From Candidatus Nomurabacteria bacterium (GTDB taxonomy: Bacteria; Patescibacteriota; Saccharimonadia; Saccharimonadales; UBA7683): 64,000 nt of DNA. Shown in pieces: positions 51,809 to 60,222 of the stretch. The notes beneath the pieces are model-generated. The model was given only the letters and a program-made list of their open reading frames with translations, did no database searches and was not told where the DNA came from. Where the stretch lies: NCBI GenBank assembly GCA_020631865.1, contig JACKGS010000001.1:248001-312000 (forward strand), written 5' to 3'. The position numbers were made by a program, and so were the translations under genes. Every line of letters begins with the position of its first letter. The first letter of the stretch is position 1.

Positions 51809-51835
51809 TTAGCACTTTAAGCTTAGGAGTGCTAA
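51809..51835. promoter_or_regulatory. CIRCE operator upstream of dnaJ
   Basis: TTAGCACTT-N9-GAGTGCTAA, one mismatch from the consensus inverted repeat. It is bound by HrcA. Confidence 0.9.
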
Positions 51836-51842
51836 TACTTTT

Positions 51843-52442
51843 TTAGATTATTGAGTACCAATAGTCTTTAAATTCGAAGAAGATTAGCACAACTATTAAC
51901 AGATAGTGTAGTGCTATCATTTTACCTGAGTTATTAGAAAGAAAGTTACTGATCTTTTTTGGTAGAGTTATATTATTTTCTTGCAAGTTATATGCTGTTG
52001 TTGTCCAGAATATTGGAACAGTTACAGACCAAACAACCATACAATAAATACAAAGCTTACCAATATCATAAATAGAAGCAATCTGAAGCCATGTTATAAA
52101 GAAAGCCCCAAAGGTTGCGCCGGCTTGAAAACACCACCAGAACCATTTTTTAAGATTTTTTGCGCCAGCAAAGAGCATCATACCAACCGCCCAGACCATA
52201 CCGAAGCCAGCAAGCCCGATAAACATGTTGGGGAACTTGAATGTACTAGACTGCCAAGAGTTCATGACGGGCGAGCATGCTACAACCGGACTGATAGAGC
52301 AACTAGGTTGGTAATCAGGGTTTGCCAGTACGTGCATTTTTTCAATTGTTAAAATTGATGATGCTAGTAAGCCAATAATACCCCCAACGACCAACACCCA
52401 CGGAAATACCTGTTTAAACTTAAGATTTTTTAACATATCCAT
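51843..52442 (-). CDS. VKOR-family membrane disulfide oxidoreductase
   Basis: 199 aa from ATG at 52442 (start uncertain; Met codons also at 52469 and 52436). Five or so helices. The loop Cys pair is CSISPVVACSPVM and the active-site pair is CIYC, the VKOR hallmark. VKOR reoxidises DsbA-like proteins to form disulfides in exported proteins, which fits the Cys-repeat surface proteins in this window. No fused thioredoxin domain. The dnaJ CIRCE lies between its stop and dnaJ. Confidence 0.9.
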   Translation of the reverse strand: MDMLKNLKFKQVFPWVLVVGGIIGLLASSILTIEKMHVLANPDYQPSCSISPVVACSPVMNSWQSSTFKFPNMFIGLAGFGMVWAVGMMLFAGAKNLKKWFWWCFQAGATFGAFFITWLQIASIYDIGKLCIYCMVVWSVTVPIFWTTTAYNLQENNITLPKKISNFLSNNSGKMIALHYLLIVVLIFFEFKDYWYSII

Positions 52443-52497
52443 AATATTATTGTAACTGATGAAGCACACAAACCCAAAAACAACCTATCGATAAAAT

Positions 52498-52540
52498 TGC
52501 GAGTGGCGAGGACTGCGAGTGGCGAGGACTGTCCTCGCCA
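52498..52540. repeat. 16-bp tandem duplication with a GC-rich hairpin
   Basis: TGCGAGTGGCGAGGAC occurs twice in tandem (52498-52513, 52514-52529). The second copy forms a near-loopless 10-bp inverted repeat TGGCGAGGAC/GTCCTCGCCA (52520-52540). It is much richer in G+C than its surroundings and lies in the dnaK-VKOR gap. Origin unknown. Confidence 0.6.
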
Positions 52541-52563
52541 GGCATCAGGGTTGGGCATAAATT

Positions 52564-52590
52564 AAGGTAGAGGTTTTTAGCCTCTACCTT
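52564..52590. terminator. Hairpin downstream of dnaK
   Basis: AAGGTAGAGG-TTTTTAG-CCTCTACCTT, a perfect 10-bp stem 26 bp after the dnaK stop. There is no long T-run after it on the dnaK strand, so it may stabilise the 3' end rather than terminate. Confidence 0.55.
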
Positions 52591-52616
52591 GTCTGTAACC
52601 TGAAAGCTGGTGTTGT

Positions 52617-54563
52617 TTACTGTTTTTTGTCGTCTTCGACAACTTCACCTTCTACAGCTTCATCAGCTTTAGATTTATTTTGTTTTTTACCCTTGGAACT
52701 TTTATCCTCGCTCTCTCCTGCTTCGGTTGACGCTTCTGCATCTTTTGATGCTGCTTCATACATTTTGGCACCGATTGGCATAATTGCCTCATTTAATGCT
52801 TTGGTTGCAGCTTCAATTTCATCTTTATCGGTTGAATCTTGATGCTTTTTTGCCTCTTCTACCGCATCTTCGATAACTTTTTTATCTTCATCAGAAATTT
52901 TATCCTTAAACTCGTCTGGCATTTTTTCTGCCTGATAAATTGCGCTGTCTAGCATATTTTTAGACTCTACAGCTTCACGCTTCTTCTTATCCTCTTCGGC
53001 ATGTGCCTCGGCATCTTTTTGAGCTTTTTCGACATCTTCTTTGCTGAGATTTCCAGAGTTCTGAATAGTAATCGATTGCTCTTTGCCAGTACCCTTGTCT
53101 TTTGCGGTAACGTTTAAGATACCGTTGGCATCAAGGTTAAATGTCACCTCAATCTGTGGAACACCTCGTGGAGCTGGTGCAATACCGTCTAATACAAATC
53201 TGCCTAAAGACTTATTGTCGGCACTCATTTCACGCTCACCCTGAAGTACGTGGATTTCAACTTGAGGTTGATTATCGGCAGCAGTTGAAAATGTTTCTGA
53301 TTTGCTGGTCGGGATTGTAGTATTTCGTTCAATAAGTTTAGTTGTAACCGCACCCATAGTTTCGATACCAAGCGAAAGTGGTGTTACATCAAGCAATAAC
53401 ACATCCTTCACATCACCAGCAAGTACGCCGCCCTGAATTGCAGCACCAACTGCTACAACCTCATCTGGGTTAACCCCCTGCATTGGATCTTTACCAAAAA
53501 TTGATTTCACCTTTTCAATCACTGCTGGCATTCTTGTCATACCGCCAACCAAGATTACTTCGTCGATGTCTTTAGCAGTAAGCTTAGCGTCTTTCAATGC
53601 TTTCTCGCAAGGAATAGCTGTTCGTTCGATAAAATCTTTAACAAGATCTTCAAGCTTGGCACGAGTAAGGCTATACTCAAAGTTAATTGGACCATCTTCA
53701 CCTTGGTCTAAGAAGGGTAAGTTAATTTCTGCAGTTTGAGCAGTTGAAAGTTCTTTTTTGGCTTTTTCAGCCTCTTCTTTAAGTCGTTGCATAGCCATAG
53801 CATTTTCACGAAGGTCTTTGCTGTGCTCTTTTTTAATTTCATCCAAGAAATGATTAACAATTTTATTATCAAAATCTTCACCACCGAGATGAGTATCACC
53901 ATTAGTACTTTTTACCTCAAAGACTCCGTCGCCAAGCTCTAGTACTGAAACATCGAATGTACCACCACCAAGATCAAATACTACAACAGTTTCATTCTTA
54001 TCTTTCTTGTCTAAACCATAGGCAAGAGCGGCGGCAGTTGGCTCGTTAATAATACGCTTTACTTCAAGTCCAGCAATTTTACCCGCATCTTTAGTGGCCT
54101 GACGCTGAGCATCGTCAAAATATGCAGGAACGGTAATGACAGCTTCATTCACTTTTTCACCAAGAAAAGCCTCTGCATCAGCCTTAATTTTACTAAGTAT
54201 CATTGCTGATACCTCTTCAGGCGTATAATCTTTATCTGACATTGTCACGCCAACACCATTGCCTTTTTTAACAATCTTGTATGGCATGATATCGATATCT
54301 TTTTGGACTTCTTTGTCCGAATATTTACGACCGATAAGACGTTTGACGCCAAAAATAGTATTTTCTGGGTTAGTCACACGTTGACGGTTAGCCGTAGCAC
54401 CGACCAAACGCTCTTCTTTGCCACCTTTGTCTTTTTTAACAGCTACTACAGAAGGAGTGGTTCTATTGCCTTCTGCATTAGTGATGATAGTTGGACTACC
54501 AGCCTGCATAACTGCAACTGCTGAGTTAGTTGTACCTAAATCTATTCCGATTATCTTACCCAT
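52617..54563 (-). CDS. dnaK: DnaK (Hsp70) chaperone
   Basis: 648 aa. IIGIDLGTTNSAVAVM, VVVFDLGGGTFDVSVLEL, IDEVILVGGMTRMPAV in the ATPase domain; DVTPLSLGIETMGAV in the substrate domain; a charged EDKKQ end. Full length. The ATG has AAGGAGCG upstream. The CIRCE at 54666 and the hrcA-grpE genes upstream place it in the HrcA regulon. Confidence 0.98.
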   Translation of the reverse strand: MGKIIGIDLGTTNSAVAVMQAGSPTIITNAEGNRTTPSVVAVKKDKGGKEERLVGATANRQRVTNPENTIFGVKRLIGRKYSDKEVQKDIDIMPYKIVKKGNGVGVTMSDKDYTPEEVSAMILSKIKADAEAFLGEKVNEAVITVPAYFDDAQRQATKDAGKIAGLEVKRIINEPTAAALAYGLDKKDKNETVVVFDLGGGTFDVSVLELGDGVFEVKSTNGDTHLGGEDFDNKIVNHFLDEIKKEHSKDLRENAMAMQRLKEEAEKAKKELSTAQTAEINLPFLDQGEDGPINFEYSLTRAKLEDLVKDFIERTAIPCEKALKDAKLTAKDIDEVILVGGMTRMPAVIEKVKSIFGKDPMQGVNPDEVVAVGAAIQGGVLAGDVKDVLLLDVTPLSLGIETMGAVTTKLIERNTTIPTSKSETFSTAADNQPQVEIHVLQGEREMSADNKSLGRFVLDGIAPAPRGVPQIEVTFNLDANGILNVTAKDKGTGKEQSITIQNSGNLSKEDVEKAQKDAEAHAEEDKKKREAVESKNMLDSAIYQAEKMPDEFKDKISDEDKKVIEDAVEEAKKHQDSTDKDEIEAATKALNEAIMPIGAKMYEAASKDAEASTEAGESEDKSSKGKKQNKSKADEAVEGEVVEDDKKQ

Positions 54564-54665
54564 TATTACGCTCCTTTAATTATGACTTTCAATTAATATG
54601 ATACTGGCTGTATCGATTTAGCAATATCCCATATCGAGTGCTAATACTATTGTAGCATACTAAAA

Positions 54666-54692
54666 TTAGCACTCAAGTGTCAAGAGTGCTAA
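54666..54692. promoter_or_regulatory. CIRCE operator upstream of dnaK (perfect)
   Basis: TTAGCACTC-N9-GAGTGCTAA, a perfect 9-9-9 inverted repeat. A separate half-site GAGTGCTAA occurs at 54636-54644, closer to dnaK. Confidence 0.95.
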
Positions 54693-54711
54693 TTATATAA
54701 TTAAAGATTTA

Positions 54712-54861
54712 CTAATCGCTAAAATAATCTTCTTTGGGTTCAGGCGAAGGAGGCACGACACTTTCTCTAATAGCGCCCACCAAAGAGACTTCCCCGCTAA
54801 CAATAGCAACCTTAGTATTACTTATCTTATTAACCTTAGGGATAGATTCTTTATCTTCCAC
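54712..54861 (-). CDS. Small ORF between the grpE block and dnaK (49 aa)
   Basis: Minus strand, GTG at 54861 with TTGGAG 7-12 nt upstream (TTG four codons earlier is an alternative start). The 49 residues begin MEDKESIPKVNKISNTKVAI, then a strand-like VSGEVSLVGAIRESVV and an acidic end EPKEDYFSD. No family recognised. It is in line with the hrcA-grpE transcript and ends 20 bp before the dnaK CIRCE. Confidence 0.5.
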   Translation of the reverse strand: MEDKESIPKVNKISNTKVAIVSGEVSLVGAIRESVVPPSPEPKEDYFSD

Positions 54862-54940
54862 AATTTGCTCCAATAATTTAGTAGTTACAGCCTACAGCAA
54901 TAAGTATCAAATTAATGTGATATTTAACACATAGCTACAG

Positions 54941-55204
54941 TCATTTAGACTTGAATACGAACTTATTATTTTTTAAGCTATACGATTCACATTCATCTTT
55001 CAATATTTTGTTGACACATTGTTTTGCCATTTTATCAATGACTGTCTCGGATGCCTTATTAGATTCTATCCCAGCGTGAAATAGTACTGCAGCCACAACC
55101 TCATTTTGTAATCTTTTGTTAGCATCTACGGAATAGCATTTATAACCTTCAGGTTCAATGTTTTTTATCGGGCAGTCTGAACAATTATTTTTTAAACTAG
55201 GCAC
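54941..55204 (-). CDS. Small Cys-containing protein after grpE (87 aa)
   Basis: 87 aa starting MPSLKNNCSDCPIKNIEPEG. Cys at 8, 11, 23, 68 and 77 could bind metal. The central KRLQNEVVAAVLFHAGIES is helical. No family recognised. It starts 5 bp after grpE ends, so it is in the hrcA-grpE operon and may be heat-regulated. Confidence 0.65.
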   Translation of the reverse strand: MPSLKNNCSDCPIKNIEPEGYKCYSVDANKRLQNEVVAAVLFHAGIESNKASETVIDKMAKQCVNKILKDECESYSLKNNKFVFKSK

Positions 55205-55209
55205 AAAAA

Positions 55210-55707
55210 TTAACGATTCTCAACTTTAACTACCGAATGCCTGATTACCTGAGAAGCTAACATATAGCCATTTTGCAAAACCTCTGAAACGACCTGTTCA
55301 CTACCTTCACCACTCACTTCAACCGCTTCGTGTAAGTTATGATCAAACGGCTTATTCAGAGCGTCAATTTTTGTTACACCTATTTTTTCTAGTTGTTTTA
55401 TCAGGCGATCATGAATTTTTAAAACGCCAGATGCCCATTTATCATTTTTTAGACCCTCGGGTTGGTGTAATAGTGCGCGCTCAAGATCGTCTATAACTGG
55501 CAATAAATCTTTAATAGTTTGAGCTTTAGAAAATTGCGATAGAGTCGCTTTTTCAGCTTCTACTCTATTTTTGTAATTTATAAACTCTGCTTGTAGTCTT
55601 TGTAAATCTGCTACAAGCTCAAGCTCGCCAGCTACCACTCTCTGATCATCAGCCACTTGAGTGCTTACATCTTCAATCTTCTGCTTCTTATTTTTTGCCT
55701 TGCTCAT
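55210..55707 (-). CDS. grpE: GrpE nucleotide-exchange factor
   Basis: 165 aa. An N-terminal coiled coil (ADLQRLQAEFINYKNRVE), LPVIDDLERALLH, and the beta-wing motif NKPFDHNLHEAVEVSG with a C-terminal GYMLASQVIRHSVVKV. It opens the DnaK nucleotide site. It overlaps hrcA by 4 bp. Confidence 0.95.
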   Translation of the reverse strand: MSKAKNKKQKIEDVSTQVADDQRVVAGELELVADLQRLQAEFINYKNRVEAEKATLSQFSKAQTIKDLLPVIDDLERALLHQPEGLKNDKWASGVLKIHDRLIKQLEKIGVTKIDALNKPFDHNLHEAVEVSGEGSEQVVSEVLQNGYMLASQVIRHSVVKVENR

Positions 55708-56405
55708 AATACTGCCTCCAATGTTCTCCCTGTTTGTTCAACTAATCCCATGACACTCCGGTAACTTTGCCTAGTTGATCCTAGTACACCAATATAACTA
55801 TGGTCTGAATATGGGCTTCTATAGCGACTCACTATTAAACTCACTCCAGCCGAACGACCTATGGGGTTTTCTTGCCCAATATATACATTTAAGGCTTCGT
55901 TAGGCTCGGCCTCTCTTAGCCATGGCTCTAAATTATCTAATAGCCTCGCCACCTCTCGTGATTGTAGTGGATCTAGAAACTCTGGCTGACCAAATAGATT
56001 GGAATAGCCCGCAACATAAAGTTGATTACCGATGGTGGCTAAGCCAAGATTATGTGTTAATTGCACCAAAGAATCTACGGCAGATTTAATAGCCTGTGAT
56101 GGCTCGCCAGACCCCGAAACTCTAGTTGCAATAGCTCTATTATTGCGATCGTACCCGTCGTTATTACTATCTTCAGATGCCAAGTTATTAACATAATATC
56201 TATAGCCTTTATCGGTTGGAACGCGCCCGGCCGATGTATGGGGCTGTGTAATGTATCCTAATCTTTCGAGTTCTGACATTTCATTCCTGATGGTGGCGCT
56301 TGAAACATTAAATAGCCTTGCTAGGAGTACACTACCAACAGGTGCAGCAACCTCTGCATATTGCTCTATTATTGTGCTCAAAATAGCGATTTGTCTATCT
56401 GTCAT
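55704..56405 (-). CDS. hrcA: HrcA, heat-shock repressor (short form)
   Basis: ATG at 56405 (MTDRQIAILSTIIEQYAE) is chosen because the longer frame starts inside the CIRCE. 233 aa against about 340 usually. The winged-helix domain is clear: PVGSVLLARLFNVSSATIRN, YITQPHTSAGRVPTDKGYRYYV; a GAF-like core follows (VSLIVSRYRSPYSDHSYIGVLGSTRQSY), with the inserted dimerisation domain much reduced. It represses genes with CIRCE and is itself under one. TGATATACT lies 11 nt before the ATG. Confidence 0.93.
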   Translation of the reverse strand: MTDRQIAILSTIIEQYAEVAAPVGSVLLARLFNVSSATIRNEMSELERLGYITQPHTSAGRVPTDKGYRYYVNNLASEDSNNDGYDRNNRAIATRVSGSGEPSQAIKSAVDSLVQLTHNLGLATIGNQLYVAGYSNLFGQPEFLDPLQSREVARLLDNLEPWLREAEPNEALNVYIGQENPIGRSAGVSLIVSRYRSPYSDHSYIGVLGSTRQSYRSVMGLVEQTGRTLEAVL

Positions 56406-56428
56406 ACTTAAGTAGTAGTATATCATTT

Positions 56429-56455
56429 TTAGCACTCATAGACAATGAGCGCCAA
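56429..56455. promoter_or_regulatory. CIRCE operator upstream of hrcA
   Basis: TTAGCACTC-N9-GAGCGCCAA, two mismatches in the right half. It lies just upstream of the hrcA -10 (56417-56422), giving autoregulation. Confidence 0.85.
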
Positions 56456-56514
56456 TATCATGTTATAGATGCTTATAAAATCAATACTGTACAATTTAGA
56501 CTAGGAGAATTATT

Positions 56515-57762
56515 ATTTCACACACAAAACTCAATACACTAGAAGAAATCACACGTTACCTTACGAGCGAACTTCCTAAAATTAATGAAAAACGTACACC
56601 CACCGATAATGTTAGTATATTTCACCGTGGCGTAAAATTATTAAGCGAGCTGGGTAATCCACAGAATTCACACAAAACTATACACGTAGCTGGCACTAGC
56701 GGAAAAGGAACTGTTTGCTACATGATTGACGCAATTCTACGTGCTCACAGCAAGAAAACCGTGCTCATGGTTGGGCCTCATGTTTACGATATTCGTGAAA
56801 GAATACAGATCAATGGTCAGTTCGCCCCAGAAAAAAAGTATGTAAAAGCTAGTAAATTAGTTATTAATCATGCACGCCAAGCCAATAGCAGTGGTATATT
56901 TTATAGCTATCTAGAAATTCTTATTGCAATTAGTTTTTTATTATCTGCAAGCAGTGAGGTAGATTACAAAATTATCGAGACCATTGTTGGCGGTCGTCAT
57001 GATTTAACAAATACAATATCCGGTGCGCAAAAATATTGTGTTTTAACACAGATTGGGCTAGATCACACCGAAATACTCGGAACAACTTTTCAAGAAATTG
57101 CAACCGAAAAAGCGGAGATTATCAATAATGGATCTAATGTAACCGCACTCAGGCAAAAAGAGTCTGTCAATCAGGCCTTTACAAAGATAGCTGACAAATA
57201 TGGATCAAAGATATCATGGGTGGAATCTACAGGAAATTATGAAATTGATGACTTTTTGATTGCTCTTAATGCATGTAAGAATGTTGCTGAACGTGATGGC
57301 TGGCTCTTTGATGAACAACTTGCTCAGAAAGCAATCTCCGAACTTTATATACCCGGCAGATTTGAAAAGCGCTCGATAAACGATAGTATGGTCATATTGG
57401 ATGGTGCTCATAATCCACAAAAAATTGCCGCACTTTGTGGGCGCATCAAACGCGATAATATTGGACCAATTACCGTAATACTAGCCATGGGTCAACACAA
57501 AGACTATCAGAGTTCATTAAAATCTCTTTTAGGTATTTGCAACAATTTAATTATATGTGAATACTTCTTAAATCACCCTGAAGTTCCGAAGCGACCACTA
57601 TCAGCAGAAATACTATATAAGGCAGCCAAAAATTTAAATATTGAAAATGTTGAAATCATTAAACAGCCCTCATTGGCACTCAGGCAAGCCCTCCGGCATG
57701 ACTTGCCTATACTAGTTACTGGGTCATTTTACTTACTCGGTGAGATCGATAAATCATTCTAA
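56515..57762 (+). CDS. folC: FolC-like Mur-ligase (folylpolyglutamate/dihydrofolate synthase) with AUU start
   Basis: The frame stays open upstream of the first ATG (56722), back to a TAG at 56497. Essential parts are before that ATG: TPTDNVSIFHRGVKLLSEL and the P-loop VAGTSGKGTVCYM. No ATG, GTG, TTG or CTG occurs between the TAG and these; AGGAG (56503-56507) sits 7 nt before ATT at 56515, so an AUU start is inferred, giving 415 aa. GGRHDLTNT, LTQIGLDHTEILG and VILDGAHNPQKI match FolC. FolC adds glutamate to folates. Confidence 0.85.
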   Translation: MSHTKLNTLEEITRYLTSELPKINEKRTPTDNVSIFHRGVKLLSELGNPQNSHKTIHVAGTSGKGTVCYMIDAILRAHSKKTVLMVGPHVYDIRERIQINGQFAPEKKYVKASKLVINHARQANSSGIFYSYLEILIAISFLLSASSEVDYKIIETIVGGRHDLTNTISGAQKYCVLTQIGLDHTEILGTTFQEIATEKAEIINNGSNVTALRQKESVNQAFTKIADKYGSKISWVESTGNYEIDDFLIALNACKNVAERDGWLFDEQLAQKAISELYIPGRFEKRSINDSMVILDGAHNPQKIAALCGRIKRDNIGPITVILAMGQHKDYQSSLKSLLGICNNLIICEYFLNHPEVPKRPLSAEILYKAAKNLNIENVEIIKQPSLALRQALRHDLPILVTGSFYLLGEIDKSF

Positions 57763-57763
57763 G

Positions 57764-57772
57764 TGATATAAT
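57764..57772 (+). promoter_or_regulatory. Extended -10 (TGATATAAT) for bcp, leaderless type
   Basis: TGA then TATAAT (57767-57772), 7 nt before the ATG at 57780; it overlaps the end of folC. Confidence 0.55.
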
Positions 57773-57779
57773 CAACTTT

Positions 57780-58241
57780 ATGAAAGCCAAAAATTTCTCT
57801 TTAAAAGACCAAGATGGCAATATCAAGACCCTCACTGATTTTAAAGAATCTTGGTTAATCTTATATTTTTATCCAAAAGACGACACCCCCTCGTGTACGG
57901 TTGAAGCCTGTAGCTTACGAGATGGTAACGATGATCTGATTAGCCTTGGGGCGCAAGTAGTCGGTATAAGTAAAGATGATCAAGACAGTCACCGCAAGTT
58001 TAAAGCTAAGCATAAGCTAAACTTTACACTGCTATCAGACCCTAGCGGGGAGACAATTGAAAACTACGGCGCATGGGGCCCAAAGATGTTTGGGCGAGAA
58101 GGCATTCTTCGGAAAACGTTCATCATTAACCCCGAAGGAGAGATTGTTAAAACCTATGGAAGAGTTAAATCGGCAGGACACGGCGAGCAAATTCTTAAAG
58201 ATCTTAAACAACTTCAGGGCAGGACTCCTAGCGAAACTTAG
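57780..58241 (+). CDS. bcp: Bcp/PrxQ-type peroxiredoxin
   Basis: 153 aa. The peroxidatic Cys is in PKDDTPSCTVEACSLRD (CxxxxC, with the resolving Cys five residues on), then VVGISKDDQDSHRKF and FIINPEGEIVKTYG. It reduces hydroperoxides with thioredoxin. The 3' end overlaps the convergent histidine kinase by 14 bp. Confidence 0.94.
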   Translation: MKAKNFSLKDQDGNIKTLTDFKESWLILYFYPKDDTPSCTVEACSLRDGNDDLISLGAQVVGISKDDQDSHRKFKAKHKLNFTLLSDPSGETIENYGAWGPKMFGREGILRKTFIINPEGEIVKTYGRVKSAGHGEQILKDLKQLQGRTPSET

Positions 58242-60117
58242 AAGCATCCACCGGTAGTTCTACTGAAACAGTCGTAAGCTTTTTAGGTATAGAATCAATG
58301 GTAACTTCACCGCCTAAATAGCGTATTATTAATCTAGATAAATACAAGCTAAGACCAATACCTTGCTCAGAAAAAATTTCGACACTTCCTGGATGAGAAA
58401 AAGGCTTGAATAAATAGCTTAGCTTTTCTTTTGGTATACCTTCACCCTCATTTGACAAGTTGATTATGACGTTACCATTATTAACCTTGCCTAACTTTAC
58501 TTCAATACTACCATTGATGCTTGAATATTGAACTGCATTAGCGCACAACATCTGCATCACACTACTAGAAAGTGCTTTGTTCTGAGTGACCGACACCCTA
58601 TCGGTTGGCAATGTAACACGAAGGCCCTTCTGATTTATGGCATCACTTAAGTGCTGGATAGAATTTTCAAAAATATCCTTGAAATCAAAGTCAGTCAATG
58701 AGTTCATGACTTTACCATGCTCTAGCTCCGAGACAAACTCTAGCCTTTCTGCTAATTTTTCAAGATTTCCGACAGGCGGCTTTATCATCTTAATTACTCT
58801 TGAATCCTTAACTACTGTTATGCCATCTTTGAGCGATCCTATCAGTGGTGAGATTTCTGCAATAGTCCGTTTTATAAAGAGATTTCTGGCCTTGTCTAAT
58901 GCTAGTTCATGATCTTTCAGCTGCATTAACCTACCTCGTTCAATCATACGCTGTTTTCTTCTCTGGAATAAGTTAACAAGCAGTACTGACAAGGCAGTAA
59001 ATAGTACGACTTGCAACATAATGTTGGGTATTATTAATTGAACCTTATCGGATACAATGTATAAGTAATTAGCGAGTACTAAAACTCCAAAACCAAGAAT
59101 CACTGGTAATACTAACTGCCACGAACTATACAACTTTAGGCGAAGCTTGGAAACATCAGGTGCTTCTATATTCTTTAAGTATTGATCATTACTGATGTCT
59201 TGTAGTATTGCTTCTCCAGATTGATGGATGCTATGCACGGCTTCTTGCACGCTAACAAGACTCTTGTCTGAAGCATCCTTCATTATAGCCAGCTCAACAG
59301 CCCCTTGGATGATAGTTATTGGAGTTCTTAAATGATGAGACACCAGCATAATAAATGTCGTTTTTTCATCTGCAATTTGCTTACTTCTTTTTAGTAATCC
59401 AACCAAAAACTCTATGTACCTTAACTGGCCCTTGGCATGATACAACATCAAAGCCGCGAGAAAGCCGAGCATAGACAAAAACACATATGGTATGGCATAT
59501 GCTACCACTGTTGGAGTAGATTGAACCAAATTATTGACCGCACCTCCAATGATAGGAACGTTTTTTATTGTAGTTTCAGATTTAGAGCTATTGAATGTAC
59601 GACTATTATTCTGAGAAAGCACTTGATTATTTGATAATTTAATTTTTATTATAAAATTCTGAACAATTACCAACCCATCTTTAAGCCGCACTTCAACACG
59701 CACTTGCACAATACCGTCTACTAAACTATCCCAAGGAATGTAGTATCTATTGTTATTCGCATGGCTCGATTCACCCACAACAACATCATCAACAAATAAG
59801 ACTACGTTTTCTATTTGGCCAGGAGAAAAATTTGGAGTAACAATTACGGTGTAGTTATCACTTTTAATTATTTGATTATTTGATAAGTTGACACCGATAA
59901 CCCTGCCGGGAGTAGGATTTGTAACGGAGGGTGCAACCGGCACAACAGTCGTTGGCGGTGACTGATCATCGTTACACTCCTGGCCATACACGCAATCACC
60001 ATAAACACCTTTATTGTAACCAGACTGAGCCAAAACAATTTTTGGTATAAATATAGATATAAATATACCCAGAGCCATTACGTTCACAATATGTAGTAAT
60101 CTATTCTTAATAACCAT
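58228..60117 (-). CDS. Membrane histidine kinase with split architecture
   Basis: 629 aa. Signal peptide (1-30), an exported Pro-rich linker and Ig-like domain (about 75-165), membrane helix (about 205-228), then an H-box (FIMLVSHHLRTPITIIQGAVELA). Two more membrane helices (about 335-388) follow, then a second helical-hairpin region without a His (NLFIKRTIAEISPLIGSLKDG) next to the HATPase domain: N-box LCANAVQYSS, G1 NEGEGIPKEKL, G2 GIGLSLYLSRL. So the phospho-His and the ATPase are separated by membrane helices. No response regulator is adjacent. It is convergent with bcp. Confidence 0.85.
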   Translation of the reverse strand: MVIKNRLLHIVNVMALGIFISIFIPKIVLAQSGYNKGVYGDCVYGQECNDDQSPPTTVVPVAPSVTNPTPGRVIGVNLSNNQIIKSDNYTVIVTPNFSPGQIENVVLFVDDVVVGESSHANNNRYYIPWDSLVDGIVQVRVEVRLKDGLVIVQNFIIKIKLSNNQVLSQNNSRTFNSSKSETTIKNVPIIGGAVNNLVQSTPTVVAYAIPYVFLSMLGFLAALMLYHAKGQLRYIEFLVGLLKRSKQIADEKTTFIMLVSHHLRTPITIIQGAVELAIMKDASDKSLVSVQEAVHSIHQSGEAILQDISNDQYLKNIEAPDVSKLRLKLYSSWQLVLPVILGFGVLVLANYLYIVSDKVQLIIPNIMLQVVLFTALSVLLVNLFQRRKQRMIERGRLMQLKDHELALDKARNLFIKRTIAEISPLIGSLKDGITVVKDSRVIKMIKPPVGNLEKLAERLEFVSELEHGKVMNSLTDFDFKDIFENSIQHLSDAINQKGLRVTLPTDRVSVTQNKALSSSVMQMLCANAVQYSSINGSIEVKLGKVNNGNVIINLSNEGEGIPKEKLSYLFKPFSHPGSVEIFSEQGIGLSLYLSRLIIRYLGGEVTIDSIPKKLTTVSVELPVDASKFR

Positions 60118-60222
60118 TATATATATACTACCTTAAGCACCTTTTACATCAAACGTTCAATCTGTTAAAATTAGTCTTAAGCGTTATGTTTACATACATG
60201 TTTAAATACCAGGTAGTAGCCA

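Noticed and set aside
52498..52540. Possible CRISPR repeats
   Set aside because: Only two directly abutting copies, no spacers and no cas genes in the window.
54734..54934. 66-aa plus-strand frame
   Set aside because: It is opposite a more gene-like minus-strand ORF (54712-54861) with a ribosome-binding site, and lacks its own.
3480..58241. UGA read as glycine (genetic code 25)
   Set aside because: lepA, the gene before recX, and the 334-aa ATP-grasp gene end naturally at UGA, and no in-frame UGA was needed to complete any conserved protein.
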